This document shows, piece after piece, positions 37,260 to 47,592 of a stretch of 47,627 bases of DNA (the stretch's first letter is position 1; each line of letters opens with the position of its first letter). The notes below the pieces were generated by a model that saw only the letters and a list, made by a program, of their open reading frames with translations, was not told the DNA's origin and searched no databases. This stretch comes from Poteriospumella lacustris. Taxonomy: Eukaryota > Sar > Chrysophyceae > Chromulinales > Dinobryaceae. The position numbers were made by a program, and so were the translations under genes. The stretch spans positions 12,794 to 60,420 of the forward strand of contig SMOI01000202.1 of NCBI GenBank assembly GCA_008000375.1, in the 5' to 3' direction.

Positions 37260-40106
37260 ATGTGGGGTCCGCGTTGCCGCTGGCTGTGCGCTGTCCTCGC
37301 GGTTCTCCTCCGCTGCGGACTGCGCGTCGCCGTCGAGCACAACGAGACGCTGTTCTGTCCCATTCGCGAGCTCTGTCAGCAGATAACTGCACACCACTTC
37401 GCAGGCAGCCAGACGGTCGTCGCTGTGCTGCATCTGGACGCGCCTGAACCCCTCGTGTCGCTGTGCGCGTCGGTGTCTCGCTACGACGACCCGCGGCTGC
37501 TGTGCTCGCAGGAGACCTTCTCCGGCGCCCCGCGCTCCCAGCTGCCCCTCGTCGTGTCGCGAGCGGCGCTGCAACGAGAGGGAGACGACACCTTCGAGCG
37601 GCTGCACCGCGTCCACTTCGTCGCGGAGACCGCCGCGCCGGGGCCCGTGCGCTCCGTCGCCTTCGCGCCGCGGTCGCTCTTCGTCGTCGACCACGCGCAC
37701 GACGAGGACCTCGGCGCGGCCGGCGCGCGCCATCGCCTCGTGGAACTGTCGCTGACCTCGCCGCCCTTCGGCAGCGTCACCACGGCGCAGCCGGTCGCGC
37801 GCTTCGCCGCGCTGCCGCCGGGTACCGCGGCGATCCGCGTCGCCGCGACGGCGATTCTCGACGGCGCCGACGTCGCCGTGGGGCCCGACTCGTCGTTTCT
37901 GCAGTTCGGCGTGCACGAGCTCGAGGCGGAGCCGGCGTCGTGGTTCGTGACGCTGACGCCGCTGCTGCGCGACGCGCGCGACGCCTCCGTCGCCGTCGAC
38001 GGCGCCGCGGGCGCTGCGCCGCTGCGGTCGGGGCTGCCCTCGCGGCTCTTCGTCGAGGTCGTCCCGTCGCCCGCGCAGATCCAGCGCGAGCGCTTCTTCG
38101 TCGACCCGCCGGCCGCCGCTGTCGACGAGGACGCGGCGGAGGCGGCGCTGCTGCCGCGCGGCTTCGCGGCGGCGCTGCGGCGGCAGTTCGCCGCGGAGGG
38201 CTACCTGACGCCGGAGACGACGCCGCCGACGCGCGTGGCGCAGTTCGTCGACGCGGACCCCGCCGCGATGCCGCCGAAGCCGCCGGGCCGCACGCGCGTG
38301 TGCCTGTCGGGCGGCCTGTCGATGGACGGGCAGCGCCGCATCTGGCTCGACCAGCTGCGCTTCTTCGCCGCGCGGCCCGAGCTGCGCCTCGACTTCGTCT
38401 ACGTCTTCAGCGGCGCGGAGGACGCCCTGCGCGATGCCGCCAACCCCGCGTCGCTGCTGTTCTACCTGCAGCGCGTGCCGCGGCTGCTGCTCGTCGAGGC
38501 GCCGCAGCTGCGCGTCGACCTCGACGACCTCGCGCAGCCGCCCGACGCCGCCGCCGCTGCCGCCGCCGATGACGACGCCGCCGACGGCTACGGCGACGAA
38601 GACGACGACGGCGAAGACGTCGACGTCTCCGCGGCGACCTTCGTCGCGGGCGACACGCGCAACGAGTCGCGGCTCTTCGACTACGCCCACCGCCGCTTCC
38701 TCCGCGCGCGCGGCGACCTCGCGGCGCTGTCGCCGCGCTGGGTGCGCTCGCTGTACGAGCGCTGGCTGCAGTTCTGGGCCCTCGCGGCCTGCGACGTGGT
38801 CGTCTTCGGCAACTCGCGCGGCCTCACGGCGGACGTCTTCCTCGTCGACCTCGCCGCGCGGCTGCAGGTGCCCACCGTCGCCGAGCTCGTCAACCTCTTT
38901 CTCCACCGCTTCGTCGTCCCCGACGTCGTCGTCGCGCCCTCCCACTACGCGCTGCGCCACGCCTCCGTCGCCCACGCGCTGCGGCCCATCGACGCCGCCG
39001 ACGCCGACGCCGCCGACGCGCTGCCGCCGCTGCTGTCGCTGCGCAACCTGCGGCGCCACGCGCAGCGCCGCGCCTGGCGCCACCAGACGCGGCGCCGGGC
39101 GCTGGGCGTCGTCGTGCCGCCGGGCGTCGACCCGTCGCTGTTCAACGCGACGCGCTTCGGCGCGGCGCTGCGCAGCTACGCGGCGGACGTGCACCTGCAG
39201 CGGCGCTTCGACGGCGCCGACGACGCCGACGACGCGGCGGCGCGCCGCGGCGTCTACGCGACGGACGAGCCGACGCCGCAGCGCTTCGTGGTGCAGCGGC
39301 CGCGCGGCTGCCCGGCGGTCGACCACTTTGTCGGCGAGGCGCAGGACGCGGAGGGCTACGCGGCGCTGCTGGCGCGGCGCCTGCCGTGGCGGCACTTCCC
39401 CTGCGTCACCGTCGCCTTCGTCGGCCGCCTGCACCCCTCGAAGAACCCCGCGCTCTTCGTGTTGATGGCGCACGCGCTGCGCACCGGCCGCTTCCGCCGC
39501 GACGCCGCCGCCAACGACACCGCCGCCGACGACGACACCGACGGCGACGGTGACGACACCGACGAGGCGGCCGCCGGCTACCCGTTCGCGCGGTTTCGCT
39601 TCATCGGCGACGGGCCGCTGCGCGGCGACCTGGAGGCGCTCGTGGCGCGGCTGGGCCTCGCGGACGTGTTCGAGTTCGTCGGGTGGGTGGCGGACGAGGC
39701 GATGCCGGCGGCGCTGGCGCAGGTGGACGCGGTGGTGAACCCGTCGCTGCGCGCCTGGTCCGAGACCTTCTGCATCGCCAACGTCGAGGCGCTCGCCATG
39801 GCGCGGCCCCTCGTCACCTTCGCCGTCGGCGGCATCGGCGAGTACGTGCGCCGCCCCAACGCCAGCGCCGCCGCGGAGGGCGCCGCAGCGCTGTGGAGCG
39901 TGGCAGAGAACGCGGTGCTCGTCCACGTCGCCGACCCGCGCGTCCTCGCCGCCGCGCTGCACGCGACGCTGCTCAGCCAGCCGCAGGAGGCGCTGCGCCT
40001 CGGCGAGCGCGGGCGGGCGTCGGTGGAGCGCCACTTCACGCCGCAGCGGCAGCTGGCGCAGTACGCGCGGCTCTACGCCGCCGTCCGCGACGCGCGGCGG
40101 CCCTAG
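37260..40106 (+). CDS. secretory GT4-family glycosyltransferase with large inserts
   Basis: Intronless, 948 aa from MWGPRCRWLCAVLAVLL, a signal peptide or anchor. The C-terminal GT-B domain (about 715-945) has VAFVGRLHPSKNPALFV, FRFIGDGPLRGDLEAL, EFVGWV and the nucleotide-sugar EX7E motif in SETFCIANVEALA, all typical of GT4 retaining transferases. An N-terminal GT-B half is suggested by LSGGLSMDGQRRIWLDQLRFF near 345. Acidic low-complexity inserts interrupt it near residues 430-465 and 750-770. The N-terminal 330 residues contain paired cysteines and look like a separate luminal domain that I do not recognise. Third-position GC is extreme, so almost every other frame is open too. The sugar and acceptor are unknown. 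Confidence 0.85.
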   Translation: MWGPRCRWLCAVLAVLLRCGLRVAVEHNETLFCPIRELCQQITAHHFAGSQTVVAVLHLDAPEPLVSLCASVSRYDDPRLLCSQETFSGAPRSQLPLVVSRAALQREGDDTFERLHRVHFVAETAAPGPVRSVAFAPRSLFVVDHAHDEDLGAAGARHRLVELSLTSPPFGSVTTAQPVARFAALPPGTAAIRVAATAILDGADVAVGPDSSFLQFGVHELEAEPASWFVTLTPLLRDARDASVAVDGAAGAAPLRSGLPSRLFVEVVPSPAQIQRERFFVDPPAAAVDEDAAEAALLPRGFAAALRRQFAAEGYLTPETTPPTRVAQFVDADPAAMPPKPPGRTRVCLSGGLSMDGQRRIWLDQLRFFAARPELRLDFVYVFSGAEDALRDAANPASLLFYLQRVPRLLLVEAPQLRVDLDDLAQPPDAAAAAAADDDAADGYGDEDDDGEDVDVSAATFVAGDTRNESRLFDYAHRRFLRARGDLAALSPRWVRSLYERWLQFWALAACDVVVFGNSRGLTADVFLVDLAARLQVPTVAELVNLFLHRFVVPDVVVAPSHYALRHASVAHALRPIDAADADAADALPPLLSLRNLRRHAQRRAWRHQTRRRALGVVVPPGVDPSLFNATRFGAALRSYAADVHLQRRFDGADDADDAAARRGVYATDEPTPQRFVVQRPRGCPAVDHFVGEAQDAEGYAALLARRLPWRHFPCVTVAFVGRLHPSKNPALFVLMAHALRTGRFRRDAAANDTAADDDTDGDGDDTDEAAAGYPFARFRFIGDGPLRGDLEALVARLGLADVFEFVGWVADEAMPAALAQVDAVVNPSLRAWSETFCIANVEALAMARPLVTFAVGGIGEYVRRPNASAAAEGAAALWSVAENAVLVHVADPRVLAAALHATLLSQPQEALRLGERGRASVERHFTPQRQLAQYARLYAAVRDARRP

Positions 40107-40301
40107 ACCCAGACCCAGACCTACACAGAACACAACCCAGACCGAGGCAGCGGACGCGACGCGGCGACCGGCGGCGGCGCAGTGCAGCGCAGCGGACGCG
40201 GACGCGGTCGGCGACAGTTACGGTTACAACGGCCGCCTGTGCGGCGCTGGGAGGCCCCCAGACGGACGGACGGGCGGTGGGGCGGGGGCGGCGGTGGTGG
40301 C

Positions 40302-41662
40302 TCAGAGGTGCGACTGGTTGCGACGCGCGCTGAGCTCTCGCCGCACCTCGAGGGTGATCTGGGGGTGGCCCTTGACGCGCAGCAGCGCCAGGATGCCGTC
40401 CACCTGCGCCTCGGTGAACTCGAACTTGTAGCGCTGCACGAAGGTGAGCAGCGACACGTGCCACACGACCGGCAGCGGCCGCGTCTCCGCCTCGAAGCGC
40501 TGGAAGTGCTCGCAGAGCGCGGCGATGACGCGCAGCGGCAGCGCGTACTTCTTCTGCAGCATGATGCGCACGAGCACCGAGATGGCGCCGTTGTAGGGCA
40601 TCTCCGTCAGCCGCAGCAGCGCCGCGGCCGAGTGGATCGCCGGCACCGACACCTTCACGAGCACCGAGCCCATCACGGCGGCCTCGCGCAGCGTGCAGTC
40701 GCCGGCCTGCGCCAGCGGCAGCAGGATGCCCTTGAAGAAGGCGGCCGGCTTGTACAGCGCCTTCTTGAGCGCCAGGTAGAGGTGGTAGTTGAGCTTCTGG
40801 TTCATCTGGATGTCGTCGCGGCACTTCTCCAGCAGCACGAGGTTGAAGAAGCGCTGCGCCAGCTTCGCGTGCAGGTTCGACGCGAAGATGCGCGTGACGG
40901 CGTAGGTGCCGGCGGGCGACCACATGTCCGGCCGCGTGAGCCAGAGGATGCGCTCCCAGCCCTTGAGGTGCGGCAGCATCTTCAGCGCCTTGGGGATCTT
41001 CCCCGAGCGGTAGTGCTGCAGCAGCTGGCCCACGGCCGTGTACACCTCCACGACCTTCGGCGGCAGGCCCAGCGACTGCGACGTGTGCTCCTGCTCCTGC
41101 GCCTCCTGCTGCATGGCCTCCTTCTCGCGCAGCTTCTCGAGAATGATGTCGGCCAGCGACAGCGACTGCTGCCGGTTCGACGACAGAAACTGCATCGCCG
41201 TCTCCTCGTCGTACATCTCGTCCTCGTCTTCCTCGTCGTGCGCGCCCGCACCGTCCTCCTCGTACCGGTTGCCGTCGTAGACGAAGCGACTGTTCACTGC
41301 CTGTAAACGCCGCAAGAGCCGTCAGACACGCGACGCGTCAGTGCCGGGCCCAACGAACGTACCTCCTCCTCCTCCTCCTCCTCCTCTTCTTCGTCGAAGT
41401 CCACCTCCTCTTCGTCCATGTCCTCGAATCGGACGCCCTTCATTACGCGTCCCTTGTCGTCGAAGTCGATGTCGACGTCACCGTCCTCGTCCTCGTCGTC
41501 CGACTGCTTGCCTCCCTTGCGGTTGGACGCGGCCGTCACCGCTCCTCGCCCATGTAGCTTCCGCTGATGACTGTGTTTTCCATGGCCGCTGGGCTTCTCC
41601 TGCAACGGGTTGTGACGTAGAGCTTTGGATGATTCTTTCGTTGGTCGACTCTTCATCGACAT
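40302..41662 (-). CDS. BYSL: bystin (Enp1), 40S ribosome biogenesis factor
   Basis: Exons 41662-41363 and 41300-40302 give 432 aa, normal for bystin. It binds pre-40S particles in nucleolus and cytoplasm and is needed for 18S rRNA processing and export. The N-terminus is basic then very acidic (a Glu run just before the 62-base intron). The conserved bystin domain starts near residue 150: GKIPKALKMLPHLKGWERIL, then MWSPAGTYAVTRIFASNL, HLYLALKKALYKPAAFFKGI, and LLRLTEMPYNGAISVLVRI. It ends with QRYKFEFTEAQVDGIL. All the conserved helical blocks are present. The intron is phase 0. Its divergent neighbour is the second RRM gene. Confidence 0.95.
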
Positions 41663-42403
41663 GGCTGTGTGTTTGACCGGATTCGCTTCCACGACAATAA
41701 CTAAGACTATGAACAAGGCAGGGCGTACTTCTTCAACGGTAACGTCCTGGGTTAGGATGACAGCGAGCTCGTATTGCAAATCTGATCGCTAAACAGGTCG
41801 AGTTGAGCGATGGTCACTTGGCCCCGCCGCAGCGACGCGCCATCCAGTCGCTGCCCCGATAGGTCGGGATTCCCAGTGCTCAGGAACCGGGATTCCGCTT
41901 TCTCACATCTGGGACAGTCTGGGAGGTCTCTGGCAGTCTGGCAGTCTGGGTGGGCTGCACTGCAGCACTTCACAGGTAGTCTGGGTGTCTGGGTGGGCAG
42001 CACTTCACAGGCCGCAGAAGAGGCGGGCGGTTTTGTCTTCGCCGCTGCCGCTGCCGCTGCGCAGTTCGGCGGTGTGACGGTGGCGGTGGGACCCGACCCA
42101 TCTGGGTCGGTTGCCTCCGTCGTCATTCGAATTCTTGGATCCAGTGCGTGGATACGACGGCGAAACAAGTGATTCCTTGTCGCCCACATAGAACAGACTC
42201 CGAAGGTTGAAGCGTCCCCACGACGATAACAACGAACCGCCGCTGCACCTCAAGTCGCTCCAAGGTCGACCGCCGTCCGCCCATATCTTTTCTTCGAGTC
42301 GAACGTATCCAGTGTACATAAGAGGCGCTCATCCATCCAGCCGCGCCCAACCCCTCAGGATATTCGCTGTTCACCTAATCGAATCGAACCGAGCAGAACC
42401 AGC
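41663..42403. promoter_or_regulatory. shared divergent promoter region: bystin and second RRM gene, with direct repeat
   Basis: 741 bases. A cluster of TCTGGG words lies at about 41907-41993, and TCTGGGTGGGC...AGCACTTCACAGG occurs twice (41945-41976 and 41988-42011), the first copy split by 8 extra bases. An open frame at 41810-42172 is Ala/Ser-rich and unlike any family. Confidence 0.5.
41945..42011 (+). repeat. direct repeat of a TCTGGGTGGGC/AGCACTTCACAGG unit
   Basis: Two copies, 43 bases apart at their starts; the first has 8 extra bases between its halves. It lies about 280-350 bases upstream of the bystin start and 390-460 upstream of the RRM start. Confidence 0.8.
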
Positions 42404-44387
42404 ATGGATACCGTCAGCATCTTCATCGGCGACCTGTCGTACTTCTGCGTCGAAGCCGACCTCATCCGTCTGTGCGAACAATTCGGCACAGTGACGTCCG
42501 CCATCGTGCGCAGAGGTCGCCACGGAGACACGCTGCACTACGCCTTCGTGAAGATGGCCTCCGCGGACGCACACGAGACCATCCGGCGGCTGCAGGGCCT
42601 CAAGTTCTTGGGGCGACCCATCAGGTACGTCTGCCGCTCCCCGCCGCTCTCCACTGTCTCTGACTCGTCTCGCGTGGCTCCACGACGTCTCAGGGCCGGT
42701 CTGAACGTGTCCACGCCGCAGACCGCGAACGACCCGCGCAGCCTCTGGGCGCAGATCTACGTCAGCTTCCAGACGCGCAGCGTAAGTCCGCCGCCCCGCC
42801 TTCGCCCCCATCTCCGCCCGCCTGAGCCCCGTGCGTCCCGTCGTGTAGGTGCGCATGCGCATCACGGAGGAGGTGCTGGACGCGATGTTCTCGCGGATAG
42901 GCTACGTGCAGGACTGCGTCGTGAAGCACTACGAGCTCGACGTGAGCCCGCACCGCCAGACGGGCTACGGCTTCGTCTACTTCACCCACCAGGAGGACGC
43001 GCTGCGCGCCATCCGCCACTTCAAGCAGCAGACGGTGGACGGCGTCTACTTCGACTGCAACGCCTGCTTCGCCGCCGCGCCGCCCACCGCCACCGTCACC
43101 GCGCCGCAGCCGCAGCCGCCGCAGCCCGCGGCCGCGCACGTGCCACTGCCACCGGCGGTGAACGTGTCGCTGGGCGGCCGTGACGACGGCCACGACGCCG
43201 AAGCGGACGAGGAGAGCTCACGCAAGGCGCAGGAGGCGTCGCCGTGCGGCGAACCGTCGCCGACCGCCGCCGCGGAGGCCGCCCATCGGGTCGCCGCGGC
43301 CTCCCAGCGCAGCCCGCACGCGAGCCAGGCGCATCCCCACAGCAGCGGCTACGCGCACTACGCCGCTTCGTCCCATCAGCAGCCGCCGCCGCAGAGCTAC
43401 GCGGGGCACCCGCCGGCGCTGACCATCGTCAGCAGCCGCAGCGCGTCGACGGCCGCCAGTCCGCACAACTTCAGCAGCCACAGCGCCCACAGCGGAAGCA
43501 GCAGCGCCGCGAGCAGCCCCTTCGCCGGCTCGGGGCCCCCCGCCGGCCGGCCGCCAGCCCTCGCCATCAGCAGCCACCGCAGTTTCCACGGGCGATCGCC
43601 CGCCCCGTCGCCCTACGCGCAGCTGCCGCCGCCGCAGCACCAGCCGCAGCACCAGCCGCATCAGCCGCAGCACCAGCCTCATCAACAGTCGCATCAGCCG
43701 CAGCCGCAGCAGTCGCCGCTGCCGCCGGGCGCCTCGGCGCCGCCCGTCGCGACGCCCGTCGCGACGCTGCTGTCGGCACCGGGCACGCCGCACGCGCAGC
43801 CGCTGCCGCTGCCGCCGGGCCACTACCTGCAGCACTCGCTGCCGGCGCCCGCCGCGGCGCCGCACGGCCTGCTGCCCTACGGCTACGCGCAGCAGCCCAG
43901 CCCCACGGCGCACGCGTACGGCGCGCAGTTCCACGGCGGCCACCCGCAGCAGCTGATGGCGCAGCTGCCGCTGGCCGCGCTGCCGCTGCACAGCCTCCCG
44001 GTGCCCGCGCAGGCCTACTACTACCCCGTCGTGCAGCCGCACGGCCACGCGCACGCGACGTCGGCCGCGCCGCTGATGGTGAGCGCGGCCGGCGTCCCGC
44101 CGCCGTACGCGCTGCCCGGCGGCGACTACGCGCCGCACTACCAGCGCTTCGGCGAGAGCAAGTCGTCCGCCATGGCGCCGCCCTTCGACTTCTACGCGGC
44201 CAACGCGCCGCCGATGGCCGCGCCGTCGTCGATGTACGTCGCGCAGAGCTACGCCGCGTACGAGCAGCCGGCGGGGCCGCCGCCCGGCTTCGTCTACTAC
44301 GCGGCCCACGCCGCCGCGGGCCACCACGGCGGCGACAGCTGCGGCCCCGACGCACCGCCCGGCGACCACCCGGCCGCCCGCTATTAG
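42404..44387 (+). CDS. two-RRM RNA-binding protein with His/Gln/Pro-rich tail (paralogue 2)
   Basis: Exons 42404-42624, 42694-42781 and 42849-44387 give 615 aa. The first RRM has IFIGDLSYFC and LHYAFVKM; the second has IYVSFQTRS, DCVVKHYEL and TGYGFVYF. The rest (about 420 residues) is low-complexity His/Gln/Pro/Ala/Ser, prion-like. The first intron splits a codon at phase 2 (AG|G) just after the first RRM, matching the paralogue at 10867-12210; the second intron, phase 0, has no counterpart there. METVFVGNLSYFC against MDTVSIFIGDLSYFC and CVVKQYEI against CVVKHYEL show common ancestry. Third-codon GC is far higher than in paralogue 1. It probably regulates mRNA; targets are unknown. Confidence 0.9.
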
Positions 44388-44490
44388 AACTAGAACCCCT
44401 CGCCCCCGTCACCACCTCTCGCGCGCCAGGACGGCGGCCGTCGCGCGCGTTTCTGTTGCTTTTGTTTGCCGCGCGCCGCCCGCGCCGCCC

Positions 44491-44526
44491 TGTGCGTCTC
44501 TCTGTGCGTCTCTCTGTGCGTCTCTG
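44491..44526 (+). repeat. TGTGCGTCTCTC tandem repeat
   Basis: Three copies of a 12-mer in the pyrimidine-rich stretch after the RRM stop codon. Confidence 0.85.
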
Positions 44527-45355
44527 TCGCTGGCCCTGTACGTGTCTTTACTCCATTGATTTCACCCGTTACGACCGGCGTCGTTCCATGTCAGACCCGG
44601 CGCGGGCCGCGCCTCACTCTCTCCGCAGCGTGAGCCGTGCGCGGCCCGCGCGACGAGGGTATCGTATCTGTTTTCGTTCCTCCGCTGCCCTCTGCCTCTG
44701 TCCCGTGCCTTGCCGTGCCGTGCCGTGCCCCTGTCGCCCGCTGTGCCATCCTGTGTCGTGCTGTGTCGTCGTGTCGTCGTCCGTCGGGCGGCCGCCGGGC
44801 GCGGCGCGCAGCTCGTTCGCGTCGCAGCGCGCGGCCCCCGCGTCAATTCATACGTTGGGCATACGTCGTGTGCATCGCTGTTGAGCCTCGTTTTCTCCGT
44901 CGCCGGTCGTCGGTCGCTGTCGCTCCGTTGCCCCGCCCCCGCCGCTGTCGCTGTCGCTGTCGGCGGCGATGCGCGCGTCGCGTCGCGTCGCTCTGAGCGC
45001 TGCCGCTCGTCGTCTCTGCGCGCGCTGCTCTCACCACCCCCCGCCCCGTTCGCTTTTGTTGCCGTCGTTTCGCTGTGCCTCTCTGTGTCTGCGCCGCTGG
45101 TCCCGCCCGCCGCAGTACGTTCTTTATTCCCCCGCGCCACCCGCCCCGCGCCGCCCGCGGGTCCTCTGCCCCTCCCCCGCCCCTCCCAGTCGCCCGTCCG
45201 TCTGTCTGTCTCGTTACTCTCGTCGACGGGGCGCTCGCCCCTGCTGCGTCCTCGGTCCTTCGCGGTCCGCCGCGCGTCGCCGCTGGCGCTGCCCGCGCGC
45301 GGAGATGCCCTGCGACTGCGCGTTCGCTCGCACCCTGCTGCGCCTGTACTCACCC

Positions 45356-45391
45356 ACCGCTACCGCTACCGCTAACGCTACCGCTACCGCT
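45356..45391 (+). repeat. ACCGCT hexamer array
   Basis: Six copies, one with AACGCT, directly followed by TATATAA. Confidence 0.88.
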
Positions 45392-45652
45392 ATATAAGTT
45401 ATCACTTCCCCTGCGCCTCTCCTTCCTCTGCGTTCTCTTCTTCTCGTCCGAGCTGTGCTCGGCAGCGTAGCAGGCGGCGGCGCTCAGCGACGCGGCGCGG
45501 CGCATCGTCGCTGACCACCGCGCAGCCGTTTCGAAACGCCTTACAAAACCGGATCGCCGAGCCGATGGAACACGGGAACCCGACTTAATTTATCCGTGAA
45601 AACGGTTGCACGATGACCATGACCATGACGCGGGGGTCGCCTGCTCCGCTCC

Positions 45653-45691
45653 GGTTAGGGGTTTGGGTTAGGGGTTTGGATTAGGGGTTAG
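45653..45691 (+). repeat. degenerate telomere-like repeats
   Basis: GGTTAGGGGTTTGGGTTAGG-type sequence: TTAGGGG alternates with TTTGGG or TTTGGA over about 39 bases. It resembles TTAGGG/TTTAGGG telomere units but is not a clean array. Confidence 0.7.
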
Positions 45692-45742
45692 CGTCTGCAG
45701 ATCACGCGCCGGGGCCGCGGAGCTGCACCTGCGACCTGTGTT

Positions 45743-45755
45743 GGGGGGGGGGGGG
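45743..45755 (+). repeat. G13 homopolymer
   Basis: Thirteen G in a row at the left edge of the purine-rich block. A similar G11 run lies at 46001-46011. Confidence 0.88.
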
Positions 45756-45813
45756 CGGTGAGACAGGATACACACTTAACGTTACCAGTGCGGCGGCCAT
45801 AACAGCGACACGA

Positions 45814-45850
45814 CACACAGAGACACAGAGACACAGAGACACAGAGACAC
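45814..45850 (+). repeat. ACACAGAG tandem repeat
   Basis: About four and a half copies of an 8-mer at the start of the purine-rich block. Confidence 0.85.
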
Positions 45851-46528
45851 GCGGCGGACACAGCCGCGGCGATGGCGACTGCGACAGCGCGTCGGCTGTG
45901 CCCGCGAGCGAGAGGGGGAAACGCCGCGACGCGGAAGAAATTGGGAAAAGTGCCGGCGCAGACGAAGGCGACGAGGGACGCCGGGCCGGTCCCTCGCGGA
46001 GGGGGGGGGGGACGAGCGAGCGCAGACACAGCGGCGGGGGACGGGGCAGCAACGAGAACGCGATTGGGGGACACAGCGAGGACCACAGACACAGACACAG
46101 ACACAGGACGAGGACAACCACAAACGATCAACGGGCGGCAGAGCGAGAGACTAGTTCGGCGGGGGGTGGCGTATGAGCCGCCGGGCACTGGCGAGGGCCG
46201 GCGATGTGCGGTGAAACGAACAGCGACAACGGAAACACGCGCGCGGCCACCGCGGCGTGAGCCCCGGCGACGCGCCGATGGACCAGCGGCGCGCGGGGTC
46301 GCCACGGCGGCGGAGGCGGTGGCGGCGGCGGGGTAAATTGGCTCTAGCGAGGCGATGCGGCCACTGGGACGACGAAAACGAATGGCGGCGGTGCGGCGCC
46401 GCGGTCGCTACTGCGCGGTGGGCGACGGAGAAGCGCCGCGGACGACCGGCGGACCGGCGGGGACAGGCGCCGAGGCACAGCGCAGCAACAGAAGCAATGT
46501 GTAGCCTGACGGGGCGAGAGAGAGAGAG

Positions 46529-46559
46529 AGGGGCAGAGGGGCAGAGGGGCAGAGGGGCA
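46529..46559 (+). repeat. GAGGGGCA tandem repeat
   Basis: Four copies of an 8-mer preceded by a short GA dinucleotide run. Confidence 0.85.
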
Positions 46560-47592
46560 AAATTGACGTGAGAGGGCCCGGGCGGTGGGCGGCTATGTAC
46601 AGCGGGGTCAGACGCGCGACGGGCGGCCGTCAGACGCGTCTTCTCGTGGTGGGGGGCGGGGCAAAGCAGCAACCAACAAATGCGCAAGGAAACCGTTTCA
46701 TGTAACGACGACGCGGCGTCGGGTACGAACAGAGCGAGGGCGGCGGGGCGGCGGGGGCAACGTGGCGGCGCAGCGCGGGCGGCCACAGCGACACGCGGCG
46801 ACGCGTGACGCTGGGCGCGGCCGGCGGCGGCGACTGGAGAAACGACCGCGACGCGGCGCGGGGTAAGAAATAGCCGCAGCCGCCTGCGACGGGGTGACGG
46901 CGACGGCGGCGGCGACGGTGGTCGGCGGCGCGGGACAAAAGCGAACGATGGCCGCAGGCGGCGCAGGCGGCGCGGGGTAAAAGACAACGTGTACGGGCGT
47001 CGGGCGGCGGGCGGCCGCGACGCGGAACTGGCACCGCCGCGCTGCACGACGCGACTGGGCCGCGCGGCGCCGCCGACAGAGCCGGGCGACACACGAGACA
47101 CAGGACGACGCGGGAGACACGGCGGGGGGTGGGCAACGAGAACGATACGGCGGGCGGGGGGGTACAGTGCAAGAGAGGCACACAGACACAGACACAGCGA
47201 CGAGGGAAACGAAAGCGCACAACAGCGGCGTCCCCGCCGCGCCGGGACTGACGACAACGAACGATGCGGCGGCGGCGGCGGAGACGCGAAGGAGACACAG
47301 GACACGGGGCGGGACACCAAAGGAGAATGCGGCAAACAAAACGCAACGAACGGGGCCGCCGCCGGCCGCCGCCGCGACACACACGCGACAAACACGCGAC
47401 AGGCGCGCGACGTACTCCGCAGCGCCCGCGTCTCGCGGCGGCGGCGGTGGCAGTGGCCGCGGTGAAACTGATGCGCCGTCGGGGCGGCCGAAGCATTTCT
47501 AACGGAAACGAAACGAGGCGCGGCGCTCTCGACGCGGCGGGCGGAAACAGATTGGCGGCGGTGCCGCGGGACACGTCGTGTGTACTACTGAG

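Noticed and set aside
37230-40133. Minus-strand ORF of 967 codons opposite the GT4 gene
   Set aside because: It is the antisense of a GC-extreme coding region, where stop codons are rare in every frame. Its translation is Arg/Val/Glu/Asp-rich with no domain, while the plus strand has clear GT4 motifs.
42375-42400. tRNA T-loop-like TCGAATCGAACC
   Set aside because: No acceptor stem, D-loop or anticodon arm can be formed around it, and it lies just before the RRM start codon.
46151-47574. Long minus-strand ORFs in the terminal region
   Set aside because: Composed of Pro/Arg/Ser/Ala/Cys in low-complexity order, with no motif. Expected from GC-rich, purine-asymmetric DNA.
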